From the NCBI GenBank assembly GCA_023387735.1, contig JAEWHP010000032.1, positions 1 to 64,000 on the forward strand: a DNA stretch of 64,000 bases, given 5' to 3'. Position 1 is the first letter of the stretch; each line of letters starts with the position of its first letter. Below are positions 1 through 8,264 of the stretch, piece after piece. The notes beneath the pieces were generated by a model. The model saw nothing but the letters and a program-made list of their open reading frames with translations, was not told the origin of the DNA and searched no databases. Made by a program: the position numbers and the translations under genes. The stretch is from Pseudomonadota bacterium. GTDB taxonomy: Bacteria; Pseudomonadota; Alphaproteobacteria; Rhizobiales; Xanthobacteraceae.

Positions 1-170
1 TTGATGCAGGTGTCGGTGCCGGGGATATAGAAGAAACCAGCACCATACAGGGAGCAGATCCTCACGTACTCGACCGCTTTGGCCTTGACGGGAAGATCGG
101 CTGCCTGAGCTCCGCTCATGGCGACCAAACCCGCCGCCGAGCCGAGGATAAGGCTCTTAACCATCTTCAT
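1..170 (-). CDS. Outer-membrane porin, N-terminal fragment (cut by window edge)
   Basis: Reading leftwards from the ATG at 168-170 gives a typical secreted-protein start, MKMVKSLILGSAAG, followed by a signal-peptidase-like site AQA/ADLPVKA and then VEYVRICSLYGAGFFYIPG. This matches the N-terminus of the abundant general porin family of Bradyrhizobium (a trimeric beta-barrel diffusion channel in the outer membrane). Only about 56 residues are inside the window. A strong ribosome site (TTGGAGG) lies directly upstream of the ATG. The identification rests on recognising the signal peptide and first mature residues. It is one of the best taxonomic clues in the window. Confidence 0.85.
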   Translation of the reverse strand, partial: MKMVKSLILGSAAGLVAMSGAQAADLPVKAKAVEYVRICSLYGAGFFYIPGTDTCI

Positions 171-1040
171 TTGTAACCTCCAAGTTGCTCTGTAGGGAAG
201 GTTCCGGATCCGCCGGGTGTGCGACACCCTAAGGTTGGTTCCCTTAATCCCCTGAAACCCGCTCAGTCGCTTCGCGCCTTCGGACACTCCCGCATGAACG
301 CGAGGGACTTAAGCGAACCACCTAAAACGGGACGACCTCGGGATGCCCCCCTCCGTCGCACCACAATAAGAAACGATCGGTTCCTAACAGGCAACAGAAG
401 ACAGCCCAATCCGACGCCTTGCGGCTTGTTTTGTAAGCGCTTGTTGCAAAATTACCACGTCACCAAAATGTGAGATAGACCGCTAAGCCTATGTTTTCAT
501 GATGCAAAAGATACCGTCATGTTTACAATCTCATGCTGTCCTGACGACGGGCTGTAGCGTCCTATTCAAGGCCTGCTCGTGCGAAGCGAGAGCGGTTGGA
601 GAGAATCAGCGGCGTGGTGATCAAAATTTGGGCGGCTATGAACTCCGCCGGCCGGGTCCCGAACAACGACGTCGCTGCCTACACGTGTTGTATCTTTCGA
701 GCCGATGCAAAGACGTCCTCGGACTACGTTGCAATTTTACTGCCTAACCAAGCAAGGAGAGTGCGTTTTCAGAAACTTCTGTCGAATTATACCGGGAGGA
801 TGTTCGGACGTTCCGAGACTACGGTCTGAGATGCTCGACATCGCCCCGCCCCCAAATGAAGCGGTCGGCGCAGCATTCGTTTTCGTCGGAGCTTCAGGGC
901 GCTAAGCGAGGGCAGCCACGGTTCCGTAAGCCGCGTCGTCCGGGAAACCGCCGCCTTCCTTTTCAGGCTTATGCTGGCCTTCAACAACGCACTCCAAATT
1001 TTGTGGTGCTTAAGGAGTAAATGCGTGAGGAGCGGAGCGC
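171..1040. other. Gene-poor stretch between porin and recombinase
   Basis: About 870 bases without a convincing gene. Several short open frames exist on both strands, but none has a good ribosome site, a protein-like composition or a recognisable family. The porin promoter should lie in the first 100-200 bases. This would be a natural place for a left island junction, but no copy of the tRNA-Gln 3' end was found here by eye. Confidence 0.5.
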
Positions 1041-1583
1041 CTACTTGACCCGACTGATCGTGTTCGGCGAGACATTATAGGACCGCCCCAATTCCCGCAC
1101 CGACTGTCCCTCAGCCTTGCGCTTCCTGACCTCTTCCTGCTGATGGGGCGTCAGTTTGTGCTTGCGGCCCATGCGGACACCACGGCCCTTGGCCCGCGCC
1201 CTGCCCTCGGCTGTCCGGGCCTTGATTAGCTCCCGTTCAAATTCGGCAAGCCCGCCGAGGATTGTCAGCATCAGCCGACCAGCAGCGGTCGTGGTGTCGG
1301 CCCATTGCTCCCCGAGAGATTGGAATGATGCCTGACGGTCCCCTACGGCCTTTAGAAGCGTCAGAAGGTCGATTGTAGACCTTGCCAGCCTATCCAGCCG
1401 TGTGACCACCAGAACGTCTCCCGGCTTCAGGGAGGCGACTATCTTGGCCAGCACGGGCCGGTCTGTCTTCGCGCCGCTGGCAGTCTCCTGAAGCACTCGG
1501 TCGCATCCTGCTGCCTTAAGCTGCTCGACCTGACCGTCAGGGGATTGGCCGGTGGTACTGACCCTCGCATATCCAATTTTCAT
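1041..1583 (-). CDS. Serine recombinase / resolvase (Pin-type)
   Basis: 180 residues, the usual size of a small resolvase or invertase. The N-terminus MKIGYARVST carries the catalytic serine of the family (about residue 9), followed by QLKAAGCDRV, the DRLARS motif around residues 63-68 and the GLAEFERELI motif before the long helix. The C-terminal 40 residues form a helix-turn-helix (LTPHQQEEVRKRKAEGQSV...LGRSYNVSPNTISRV). Such enzymes cut both DNA strands through a 5'-phosphoserine and resolve or invert DNA between paired sites. AGGGA precedes the ATG closely. No partner transposase or clear res site is visible, so it may be a remnant of a Tn3-like element or an island resolvase. Confidence 0.92.
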   Translation of the reverse strand: MKIGYARVSTTGQSPDGQVEQLKAAGCDRVLQETASGAKTDRPVLAKIVASLKPGDVLVVTRLDRLARSTIDLLTLLKAVGDRQASFQSLGEQWADTTTAAGRLMLTILGGLAEFERELIKARTAEGRARAKGRGVRMGRKHKLTPHQQEEVRKRKAEGQSVRELGRSYNVSPNTISRVK

Positions 1584-1723
1584 TCCCTATTATGACACGG
1601 ACTTATGACACACGCAAGTCATTGATCGTGCTGGTTGTGGGATCTGATCGTTAATCGTTGAGTTTTGACACGCTTCGAGCGTCGTGCCGCTCAGGAACGT
1701 TGGCGGCACCCTCTGAACGGTGA

Positions 1724-2113
1724 CTAGAACAACCGCTGTGCTGGAGCACACTTCCCAGTCATCCACGCCAGAAACTTGATTGTTCCTCCCGCACTCATAG
1801 CCTTGCGGTCGTTTGGCCTCATGACATTCATAGCCAAACTGCCAGATACCCTGTCGAGACTTCCCCACGTCGAGACAGTTGGCAATTCGCTTCCAAACTT
1901 CAGTTCGTTCTCGCCAACATGAGTCAAAGGAAACTCTGAGTAGATTGGAGGTTTGAAGGTTCGCTTTTCTAGGTCGAAGATTGCTGTCTCGCCATTGATT
2001 GGAATTTGTTTGCCATCGGCAGTTAGACTGCCGGTGCACAACAATGTCACCGGGGCAGCGTTTCCAGCCCCAATGAAACCGACGCATATCGCAAAGGCCA
2101 TTGCTAGTCGCAT
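1724..2113 (-). CDS. Small putative exported protein, unknown function
   Basis: 129 residues with a probable signal peptide (MRLAMAFAICVGFIGAGNAA, cleavage after NAA). The mature part starts APVTLLCTGSLTADGKQI and has two cysteines (CTGS near residue 26 and GKCAPAQ near the end) that could form a disulfide. The mix of short beta-prone segments and the line FDLEKRTFKPP suggests a small beta-rich periplasmic protein. No family is recognised. It follows the 217-residue membrane protein gene by 63 bases on the same strand, so the two may be co-transcribed. Confidence 0.7.
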   Translation of the reverse strand: MRLAMAFAICVGFIGAGNAAPVTLLCTGSLTADGKQIPINGETAIFDLEKRTFKPPIYSEFPLTHVGENELKFGSELPTVSTWGSLDRVSGSLAMNVMRPNDRKAMSAGGTIKFLAWMTGKCAPAQRLF

Positions 2114-2176
2114 TCCGCTCCCCTGACAGGGTTTGACAAAATCACCTTGGCGCGAACGAGCTACTAATGAGTAGCA

Positions 2177-2830
2177 TTATACTGCCTTGTACTCATGACC
2201 TCGAACGGTGCGACGCCGCCAGAACATCATGAGGCCCAGCACGAGCCACCATACACCAACTGCCATCCACATGAATGGATGATACTTCGCTTCGACTTCT
2301 TCATTGAGATTGCTCCAGACGCCGAATCCATCAACGAGACTGAGGCGAAGCGGCCTATCTTCAACCATCGTGCAGTCGCTGCCGATACTTGCTTTCTTGG
2401 TGCGCGTACCAACGAGACGCTTATTAGAGCGATCAATCGTGTAAATGTACTCTACGCATTCATTATCAGTGCGGAACAGAATCGTCGTGTTGTCCCATTT
2501 CGTGATATCGTAGTTGTAGGTCTCGAGGTGCAACATTTTGCCGAAGGCAATTTCCGCCTGAGCATTCGTGCATGACTTTTCCTCTCGCACGCACTTGATC
2601 TTGGATGTTTGAATCGGAAATGCCTGACGGGAGTTTTCCATCGTCAAAGTACCACTGGCGTAAACGTATCCCCGATCCCATGCATCGGTGTATACGAAGA
2701 CACCGGGGGGTAAGGAGATCGGACGTTGGGTGGCGATGAGGAAGGTGGCTCCGGCTAAAATTGCCAGCGTTCCAATCAAACCCATGACCACAAAGAGAAT
2801 CGCCCAGCCTATCGACTTTAGTAGCCTCAC
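2177..2830 (-). CDS. Putative inner-membrane protein, unknown function
   Basis: 217 residues. An N-terminal membrane helix (about 9-33) is followed by an extracytoplasmic domain of some 145 residues containing cysteines (KCVREEKSC, ECVEY, SDCTM). A second membrane helix (about 185-204) ends in RRRTVRGHEYKAV. The layout is one external domain between two membrane spans with a short cytoplasmic tail. No enzyme motif or family was recognised. The gene is first of a possible two-gene unit reading left and is divergent from the DUF488 gene. Confidence 0.7.
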   Translation of the reverse strand: MRLLKSIGWAILFVVMGLIGTLAILAGATFLIATQRPISLPPGVFVYTDAWDRGYVYASGTLTMENSRQAFPIQTSKIKCVREEKSCTNAQAEIAFGKMLHLETYNYDITKWDNTTILFRTDNECVEYIYTIDRSNKRLVGTRTKKASIGSDCTMVEDRPLRLSLVDGFGVWSNLNEEVEAKYHPFMWMAVGVWWLVLGLMMFWRRRTVRGHEYKAV

Positions 2831-2977
2831 TGCTTAATCCCCCAGAGTAGCGCCGGGCGTTGCCGCCCGGCACCATTCAAGATGCAGCAGGTCCCGGTAA
2901 CCACCAAGCGACCGGTCCTGACTTGTAACCCGCTCTTAACAGGCGCAAGGCAGCATCGCGCGAGGGGTGATTCGGCT

Positions 2978-3490
2978 ATGACGACAGTCTACACGATTGG
3001 ATATGAAGGCACCGACATCGACAGGTTCATTGCGACGCTAAAGGCCGTTGATGTGAGCCTGTTGGCCGATGTGAGAGCACTCCCGTTGTCCCGCAAAAAG
3101 GGTTTCTCGAAGAACCGGCTGCGGGAACGTATCGAGCAGGAAGGGATGCGATACGTGCATCTCGGTGCACTGGGCGACCCGAAGATTGGCCGGGAAGCGG
3201 CTCGTGCTGGGCGCTACGATGATTTCAGGAAGATTTATCACAAGCACTTGTCTCAGGCAGAACCCCAGCAGGCTCTCAAAGAACTGGCGGCGCTTGCGCG
3301 TACCAACGCAGCCTGCTTGATGTGCTTTGAACGCGAGCCGGTTGAATGCCATCGACTCATAGTTGCATCTCAGCTACCCAAGGATATCAGCACGTTCCAT
3401 CTCTTTGGTGATGAACCCGGTCGTTATGTCCGCCATGCTGCAAAAGTCCCGCGTAGTCGTGCTGGTCAAGGCTCTGCCGCAGCCCAGTAA
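2978..3490 (+). CDS. DUF488 family protein
   Basis: 170 residues from the ATG at 2978, chosen over an upstream in-frame ATG at 2882 because a purine-rich GAGGGG ribosome site sits just before it and the family begins exactly with TVYTIGYEG. Family landmarks present are the N-terminal TIGYEG, LLADVRALPLSRKKGFSK, YVHLGALGDPK and the cysteine signature CLMCFEREPVECHR. DUF488 proteins have no settled biochemical function. The conserved Cys and CHR residues suggest an active or metal site. The 3' end overlaps the next gene, which implies coupled expression of a two-gene unit. Confidence 0.88.
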   Translation: MTTVYTIGYEGTDIDRFIATLKAVDVSLLADVRALPLSRKKGFSKNRLRERIEQEGMRYVHLGALGDPKIGREAARAGRYDDFRKIYHKHLSQAEPQQALKELAALARTNAACLMCFEREPVECHRLIVASQLPKDISTFHLFGDEPGRYVRHAAKVPRSRAGQGSAAAQ

Positions 3491-4202
3491 AAGCTACGGA
3501 GAAACCGTCTGCTGTGCCGGGGTGACGGCCAGTGGCGAGTGGAAGCGGCTTTTCCCAGTCCGCTTCAGGCTCCTTCAGGCCAATAGCTTCAGCCGGTGGG
3601 ACTGGCTGGACTTCAGCTACCGACTACCCACTCGCGACAAGCGAACCGAAAGCTGCCACGTCTATGAGGACAGCATCACGGTAGGACGCTCTCTCCCGAC
3701 GCCCGAGCGAAGCCGCCTGCTAAGTCCGCTAATCACCGGCTCGGCGGAAGAGGCGATGAGCAAGGGCCTGTCCCTTACACTGATCCGCCCCCGTAACGTC
3801 AGGTTCATCGCAAAGAAGAAGTCGGCTAGCGAGATCGCGAGCGAGCGCGAAGCTTACAAGGCCGCTGCGAAGCAGAACTCGTTTTTTGACAAGGAACTCG
3901 CCGAACTCGAACCATCGCCCTATGAATTCAAGTTCCAGTTCGATGACGAGAACGGAGCACACAAGTACGAGAATGGTGACTGGGAAACTCACGCCATGTT
4001 CTATCGCTGGCGTAAGCTTTACGATGAAGCAGAAACACTTCGGCGCATGGCGAAGACATTCAACGAGGAATATCCCGCGAAGGGCATGGCATTTGCGCTC
4101 GGCAACATGGCTAAGCGGCCCCAAACATGGCAACTGCTTGGCATCCTTCGCCTAGACGAACAGCGACAGGATGACTTGTTCGGCTATACAACGAAGAAAT
4201 GA
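3426..4202 (+). CDS. Unknown protein coupled to DUF488
   Basis: About 258 residues from the ATG at 3426. In-frame ATGs at 3411 and 3435 are alternatives, and the frame stays open to 3363. It overlaps the end of the DUF488 gene by about 65 bases. The N-terminal part has the conserved-looking pattern VVLVKALPQPSKSYGETVCC followed by GEWKRLFPVRFRLL and WDWLDFSYR. The middle is rich in charged residues (KKKSASEIASEREAYK) and the C-terminus contains MFYRWRKLYDEAETLRRMA and KRPQTWQLLGILRL. I have no family name for it. The tight overlap suggests the two proteins act together. Neither contains an obvious nuclease or ATPase motif. Confidence 0.8.
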   Translation: MSAMLQKSRVVVLVKALPQPSKSYGETVCCAGVTASGEWKRLFPVRFRLLQANSFSRWDWLDFSYRLPTRDKRTESCHVYEDSITVGRSLPTPERSRLLSPLITGSAEEAMSKGLSLTLIRPRNVRFIAKKKSASEIASEREAYKAAAKQNSFFDKELAELEPSPYEFKFQFDDENGAHKYENGDWETHAMFYRWRKLYDEAETLRRMAKTFNEEYPAKGMAFALGNMAKRPQTWQLLGILRLDEQRQDDLFGYTTKK

Positions 4203-4270
4203 AGACCCTCGGTGCAGGTGGACGTTAGAAAATACCACAAGCCGCTTCTTCATTATAGTTGAGCCGTTCG

Positions 4271-5254
4271 ATGATTCGGCGGGGGCTGGAATTGGAAAAT
4301 CGAGGCGGATTGGGCCGTCTTTTTCGTGATGCCCGGAAGGCTGCTCGACTCACTCAAGCAGAACTGGCGAAGCAAGCAGGAATTGGGACATCTGCGGTTT
4401 ACGCGGTGGAACGCGACCGGGGGCGGGTTTCTTCCCTAAACGCGATTCTCGACACCTTGGGGCTCGAATTGCGAGGGCGACAATTGGTGGCCGGGCCTAT
4501 CGGCCCCGCACTGGTTCATGCTCGCAAGCGCCGGAAAATCAGTCGCCGGAAGCTGGCGAAAGCGCTTGGTGCCAGCAGAAACACGCTGGCGGTCATCGAG
4601 GCTGGTGGCGGCCATGTTGACACGTTGGCAGCCTATGCCGGGGCGGTCGGCGCGGCTCTCTATCTGGCCCGGCCTGAGGACCCCCGCCCGTTCCTGACCC
4701 ACGCGGGGACAAGTACGGGAAATAACCTCTGGGAGACGCCCGTATGGCTGGCCAGAGCCCTTTCAGAGGCCGTGGGTGGCTTCGACCTAGACCCTTGCGC
4801 CGCCACCACCAACAACCGGCGACGCGCCCGCATAAAAGCTAAGATACTGCTGACCGAAGCTGATGACGGGCTATCAGTTCGGTGGGGACGACGGCAGAAG
4901 GTGTTTGTAAACCCGCCTTACGGGAAAGGCATCGGCAACTGGATTCGGAAGTGCTCTGATGAGGGGCGTCGCGGATGCGTTGTGGTGGCCCTGATCCCGG
5001 CGCGTACGAGCGCCAGTTATTGGCATCGCTATGTCGCCGATAAGACCGACATTTTCATGCTTCGAGGGCGGCTTAAATTCGGTAAGGGGGACCATTCTGC
5101 GCCGTTCCCTTCCTGCGTGGTTATCTGGGGTGCCGACAAGGGATTGCTTGCTCGGCTCTCGTCGGCGCTGCCCGACGCTTGGCTTATTGAGCGAAAAAGG
5201 GAAGATTCGACTCATCGGCCTCCATCCTCATCCTTTCCATCGCTATCAGCATAA
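4271..5254 (+). CDS. Double XRE repressor domain fused to Dam-type N6-adenine DNA methyltransferase
   Basis: About 327 residues from the ATG at 4271; a TTG at 4259 is also possible. Residues about 15-70 form a first XRE/Cro helix-turn-helix (RLTQAELAKQAGIGTSAVYAVE). Residues about 80-130 form a second (RKISRRKLAKALGASRNTLAVIE). The C-terminal 185 residues match the phage Dam methyltransferase family: NLWETPVWLARAL, FDLDPCAATTNN, the catalytic NPPYGKG motif, LIPARTSASYWH and RLKFGKG. Such enzymes move a methyl group from S-adenosylmethionine to adenine N6. No restriction endonuclease is adjacent, so it behaves like an orphan enzyme. The DNA-binding domains suggest that methylation is targeted or self-regulated. 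Confidence 0.85.
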   Translation: MIRRGLELENRGGLGRLFRDARKAARLTQAELAKQAGIGTSAVYAVERDRGRVSSLNAILDTLGLELRGRQLVAGPIGPALVHARKRRKISRRKLAKALGASRNTLAVIEAGGGHVDTLAAYAGAVGAALYLARPEDPRPFLTHAGTSTGNNLWETPVWLARALSEAVGGFDLDPCAATTNNRRRARIKAKILLTEADDGLSVRWGRRQKVFVNPPYGKGIGNWIRKCSDEGRRGCVVVALIPARTSASYWHRYVADKTDIFMLRGRLKFGKGDHSAPFPSCVVIWGADKGLLARLSSALPDAWLIERKREDSTHRPPSSSFPSLSA

Positions 5255-5538
5255 GTGGCGGTTTTGGCCCTGCTCTCGACCGATTTCAGGTCAGAATCTC
5301 GAAACTTCGGCCCAAATCTCAAACGAGACGTTTTACAGCCACAAGGACACGTCATCGCAGCACCCACCCCTCACGACGCGTGGGCGCTTGCGGGACAAAG
5401 CGGACATCAACGAGCCGACGACCATGGCTGAAGCGGTCGAAAATGACCCGGGCACGGGTTACCTCAGCCCTAGCGGGTAACCACTTCCGTGTGGTTTTAT
5501 GATCGGAGGCGAGACTTTCGTTTTTTTGGGGCTTTCAG
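5255..5538. other. Intergenic region before cyclase gene
   Basis: 284 bases with no convincing gene. A small inverted repeat is visible near 5457-5482 (GGGTTACC and GGTAACC around CTCAGCCCTAGC). It lies 60 bases before the cyclase start and could be an operator or part of a leader structure. Confidence 0.35.
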
Positions 5539-7317
5539 TTGAGTGGCACCCGAGTCGAGCGGCGACTAGCGGCTGTGCTGGCGGCGGATGTCGCCGGGTA
5601 CAGCCGCCTTATGGGCGCTGACGAAGTCGGCACACTTACCGCATTGAAGGCTCACCGCCGCGAGGTCGTTGATCCGGCAATTGCAGCTCATAAGGGGCGC
5701 ATCGTCAAGACGACTGGCGACGGCATGTTGGTCGAATTCGCCAGCGCCGTCGATGCCGTGACCTGCGCCATACTGATTCAAGAAAAGATGGCGGAGCGGA
5801 ACAGTGCAGGTTCCGAGCCCCATGTTGTTTTCCGCGTTGGCATCAATGTTGGAGATATCATCATAGATGAGGACGACATCTTTGGTGACGGCGTGAATGT
5901 TGCCGCAAGGCTTGAGGGGATAGCTGAAGCGGGTGGTATCTGCATTTCGTCATCCGCGTACGAACAAGTGCGCGGGAGAATTCCGGTCGATTTCTCGGAC
6001 CTCGGTGAGCAAACCCTCAAGAACATACTCCGTCCGATACGGGCTTATGCCGTCAGTAGGAATGGACTTGATCCGGGGGCTTCGCGCGGAAGCGCAGTTC
6101 AAAGGTTGGCTGCAGCGCCACGTTTGTCCATCGTGGTGCTACCCTTCATGAACATAGGCGGTGATCCTGAACAGGACTATTTTGTAGATGGTGTGACGGA
6201 GAGCCTCACCACGGACTTGTCGCGCATCAGCGGAGCATTCGTGATAGCTCGCAACACCGCATTCTCATACAAGGGAAAATCACCGGACATACGGCAGGTT
6301 GGGCGTGAGTTGAACGTCCGATATGTGTTGGAAGGTTCGGTGCAGCGTGGCGGCAGCCGCATCAGGCTAAATGTTCAACTCATCGACGCCGAAAACGGAA
6401 GCCACATCTGGGCTGACAGATTTGCAAGGCCCATTGCCGACTTGTTTGAGATGCAAGACGAAATCGTCTCGCTGCTTGCTAATACTCTTCAGGCTGAACT
6501 CATTGCTGCCGAAGCGCGGCGCGCAGTGGGTTCCGCCCATCCTGATGCCATGGATTTGTATTTTCAGGGGTGGGCTTTCTTGAACAAGGGGATCAACCCG
6601 GAACACAATGCGCAAGCTCGCAATCTCTTTGCGCGCGCCATTTTGGTTGATCCCTGCTGTGTCGAAGCGTTGGTGGGTAGCTCAATCGCTGACCGGCAAT
6701 GTGCCGTCAACTCTTTCTCAGGTGATAGGGCCGTGCTCATGGAGGCAGCGGAGACCGCCGCAACCAAGGCGCTATCGCTTGCACCGAACCATGCTAGGGC
6801 TCACGGTGCTTTAGGGGGTGCGTACGTCTTTTCTGATCGCGTAGAGCTAGGCATTGCTGAATGCGAGCGGGCCGTTGCGCTTGATCGAAATCATGCCGTG
6901 GCACACGCAATCATCGGCTTGGGCAAGTATTTCATCGGACGAGGCGCAGAAACGGAGGTCCATATCCGCGAAGCGCTCCGCGTCTCTCCCCGCGATACCG
7001 ACGCCTACGCATGGATTTGCTTTGCGGGCATCTCGAAACTGTGGGTAGGTGCAGATGCGGACGCGGTGGCATGGTTGCGACGCTCCATTGAGGTCAATCG
7101 AAATTATCCTTTAGCGCATTTTTATCTCGCCGCAGCATTGGCCCACCTCGGTGACATGGCCGAAGCGCGCGTGGCGGTTCGAGCGGGGCTTCAGCTACAT
7201 CCGGGGTTCACAATCAGGCGATATCGCGAAAGTGCTTCTTGCAACCATCCTGCTTTTCTGGCGGGGCGTGAGCGGACAAATGAGGGGCTGCGGATAGCTG
7301 GCGTGCCCGAAGGATAA
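5539..7317 (+). CDS. Class III nucleotidyl cyclase with C-terminal TPR repeats (island copy)
   Basis: 592 residues from a TTG start. Residues 8-185 are a class III cyclase domain: LAADVAGYSRLMG holds the first metal-binding Asp, KTTGDGMLVEF the second, and GDGVNVAARLE the Asn/Arg pair that stabilises the transition state. The position five residues before the Gly of GDG, where many adenylyl cyclases have Lys, is Ile here, so substrate specificity is uncertain. A TolB-like segment follows (SIVVLPFMNIGGDPEQDYFVDG, about 195-330), then TPR-like helices to the end (ALSLAPNHARAHGALGG, AVALDRNHAVAHAIIGLG). The architecture is common in rhizobia and has a paralogue at 28456. No cyclic-nucleotide effector gene is adjacent. 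Confidence 0.88.
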   Translation: MSGTRVERRLAAVLAADVAGYSRLMGADEVGTLTALKAHRREVVDPAIAAHKGRIVKTTGDGMLVEFASAVDAVTCAILIQEKMAERNSAGSEPHVVFRVGINVGDIIIDEDDIFGDGVNVAARLEGIAEAGGICISSSAYEQVRGRIPVDFSDLGEQTLKNILRPIRAYAVSRNGLDPGASRGSAVQRLAAAPRLSIVVLPFMNIGGDPEQDYFVDGVTESLTTDLSRISGAFVIARNTAFSYKGKSPDIRQVGRELNVRYVLEGSVQRGGSRIRLNVQLIDAENGSHIWADRFARPIADLFEMQDEIVSLLANTLQAELIAAEARRAVGSAHPDAMDLYFQGWAFLNKGINPEHNAQARNLFARAILVDPCCVEALVGSSIADRQCAVNSFSGDRAVLMEAAETAATKALSLAPNHARAHGALGGAYVFSDRVELGIAECERAVALDRNHAVAHAIIGLGKYFIGRGAETEVHIREALRVSPRDTDAYAWICFAGISKLWVGADADAVAWLRRSIEVNRNYPLAHFYLAAALAHLGDMAEARVAVRAGLQLHPGFTIRRYRESASCNHPAFLAGRERTNEGLRIAGVPEG

Positions 7318-7355
7318 TAATGCGCCTGTCACTGGCGTTATGAGATGCCGGATCG

Positions 7356-7529
7356 TCAGAGGGTATCAATCAGGCGGCCATCCTGTGTAACTGCGCGGAC
7401 ACGTCGGTCCGGATACCGACGCTTCACAGCGGCCAGTTCGAAGTTGACTCTTTGGGGATCGTTCGCAACGAATGACACCGAAACCCAATTACCAGAATCA
7501 AGAAACTGTATCGATACGTTCTCTATCAA
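7356..7529 (-). CDS. Small hypothetical protein (57 aa)
   Basis: A short frame found by reading the minus strand: a TTG start at 7529-7527 preceded by an AGAGGAG ribosome site at good spacing, ending with TGA at 7358-7356. The product begins MIENVSIQFLDSGNW and continues VSFVANDPQRVNFELAAVKRRY, ending PDRRVRAVTQDGRLIDTL. Composition is protein-like, and similar small proteins are common in phages and islands, but no function is known to me. It sits 25 bases after the frameshifted gene and is probably the third gene of a minus-strand mini-operon. Confidence 0.65.
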   Translation of the reverse strand: MIENVSIQFLDSGNWVSVSFVANDPQRVNFELAAVKRRYPDRRVRAVTQDGRLIDTL

Positions 7530-7554
7530 TATGCGGGACTCCTCTGGTTGTGGT

Positions 7555-7832
7555 CTATTCTGTCGTCGTCTTCAGTTGATGTAGGAAATGGCCACTCGTA
7601 TCGGCCCCACCGGGCTCAATCTCTATCATCTCCCCGCTAGTCGTGTGACGAAATGCCCGCAGAACTTCCGGGCGGGTAACCCACCCATGAGGCCGCAGGT
7701 CGTTGGCAAGAGCCACTATGAAATCGCGAGTGGCACCTTCGTCGTGAAGGTAGGTCCGCCTCCCGAATTCCTGCCGAGCACTTCGACCAATTTGTAGCCG
7801 CGTGAATCAAGCAGTGTATCGAGAAGACTCAT
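7555..7832 (-). pseudogene. Frameshifted small gene, unknown function
   Basis: The ATG at 7832 overlaps the stop of the upstream gene as ATGA. The first 20 codons (MSLLDTLLDSRGYKLVEVLG) read well, then the frame runs into an early stop at codon 39. From the same spot a shifted frame gives QEFGRRTYLHDEGATRDF and continues through IVALANDLRPHGWVTRPE to GHFLHQLKTTTE and a TAG at 7557-7555. One missing base near 7770 (within the GGCAGG run on the minus strand) would restore a product of about 92 residues. It may be a true mutation or a sequencing error. No slippery sequence or stimulator was noticed, so programmed frameshifting is not favoured. Confidence 0.65.
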
Positions 7833-8086
7833 TGCCCCTCGCGCGGGACGGTTTTCATTTCTCGTTTGACTTGTTGTCGGGCGCGAGCCCATCGGGCCAT
7901 CTGGGTCAGCCAACCATCACCGGTATTCGACACCCACTGGTCGGCGAATTCCGACCTGCGTCGCTGCCATTCCGCCTCGAATTCGGCCTGTTCCGTAGCC
8001 GCTAAGATCCGCCGTCCTTCTGCTTGAACATTCAGCAGGGACAATCCGGCTTCGGCTCTAAGGCGATTTCGCTGATCGATGTCCAT
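7829..8086 (-). CDS. Small hypothetical protein (85 aa)
   Basis: Starts MDIDQRNRLRAEAGLSLL at the ATG at 8086. A GTG at 8101 is an upstream alternative. The product is highly charged and helical (GRRILAATEQAEFEAEWQ, RRRSEFADQW, MARWARARQQVKREM) with no signal peptide or known domain. Its stop overlaps the next start as ATGA, which indicates translational coupling and supports it being a real gene. It is the first gene of a minus-strand cluster covering 7356-8086. Confidence 0.65.
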   Translation of the reverse strand: MDIDQRNRLRAEAGLSLLNVQAEGRRILAATEQAEFEAEWQRRRSEFADQWVSNTGDGWLTQMARWARARQQVKREMKTVPREGQ

Positions 8087-8264
8087 AAGGCAGAATAGCA
8101 CAAATAAGCCATGTAGTCACTGTCCGTGAAACTAGGTCAACTGACTGGTCGCTACGATGTGGGGAGCGTGAAGGCGAACTTCAGCGCCGCGCGGGAACCC
8201 TCCAAGGTATCGTTTCGAACACATTCAGCATTGTACCTCCGTAACCGATTTAATGTTTGTGTTC

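Noticed and set aside
596..829. A 77-codon plus-strand frame in the left gene-poor stretch
   Set aside because: Composition is acceptable, but it has no family, an unusual start codon and no supporting neighbour. Could be a decayed gene, but evidence is too weak.
180..1040. Search for a left att copy of the tRNA-Gln 3' end
   Set aside because: No stretch matching GGCGGGAGGGATCGAACC or its neighbourhood was found by eye here or elsewhere in the left 15 kb.
5539..8101. Cyclic-nucleotide defence (Pycsar-like) operon
   Set aside because: The cyclase is alone: the neighbours are a methyltransferase upstream and small opposite-strand genes, with no membrane or TIR effector having a cyclic-nucleotide-binding domain.
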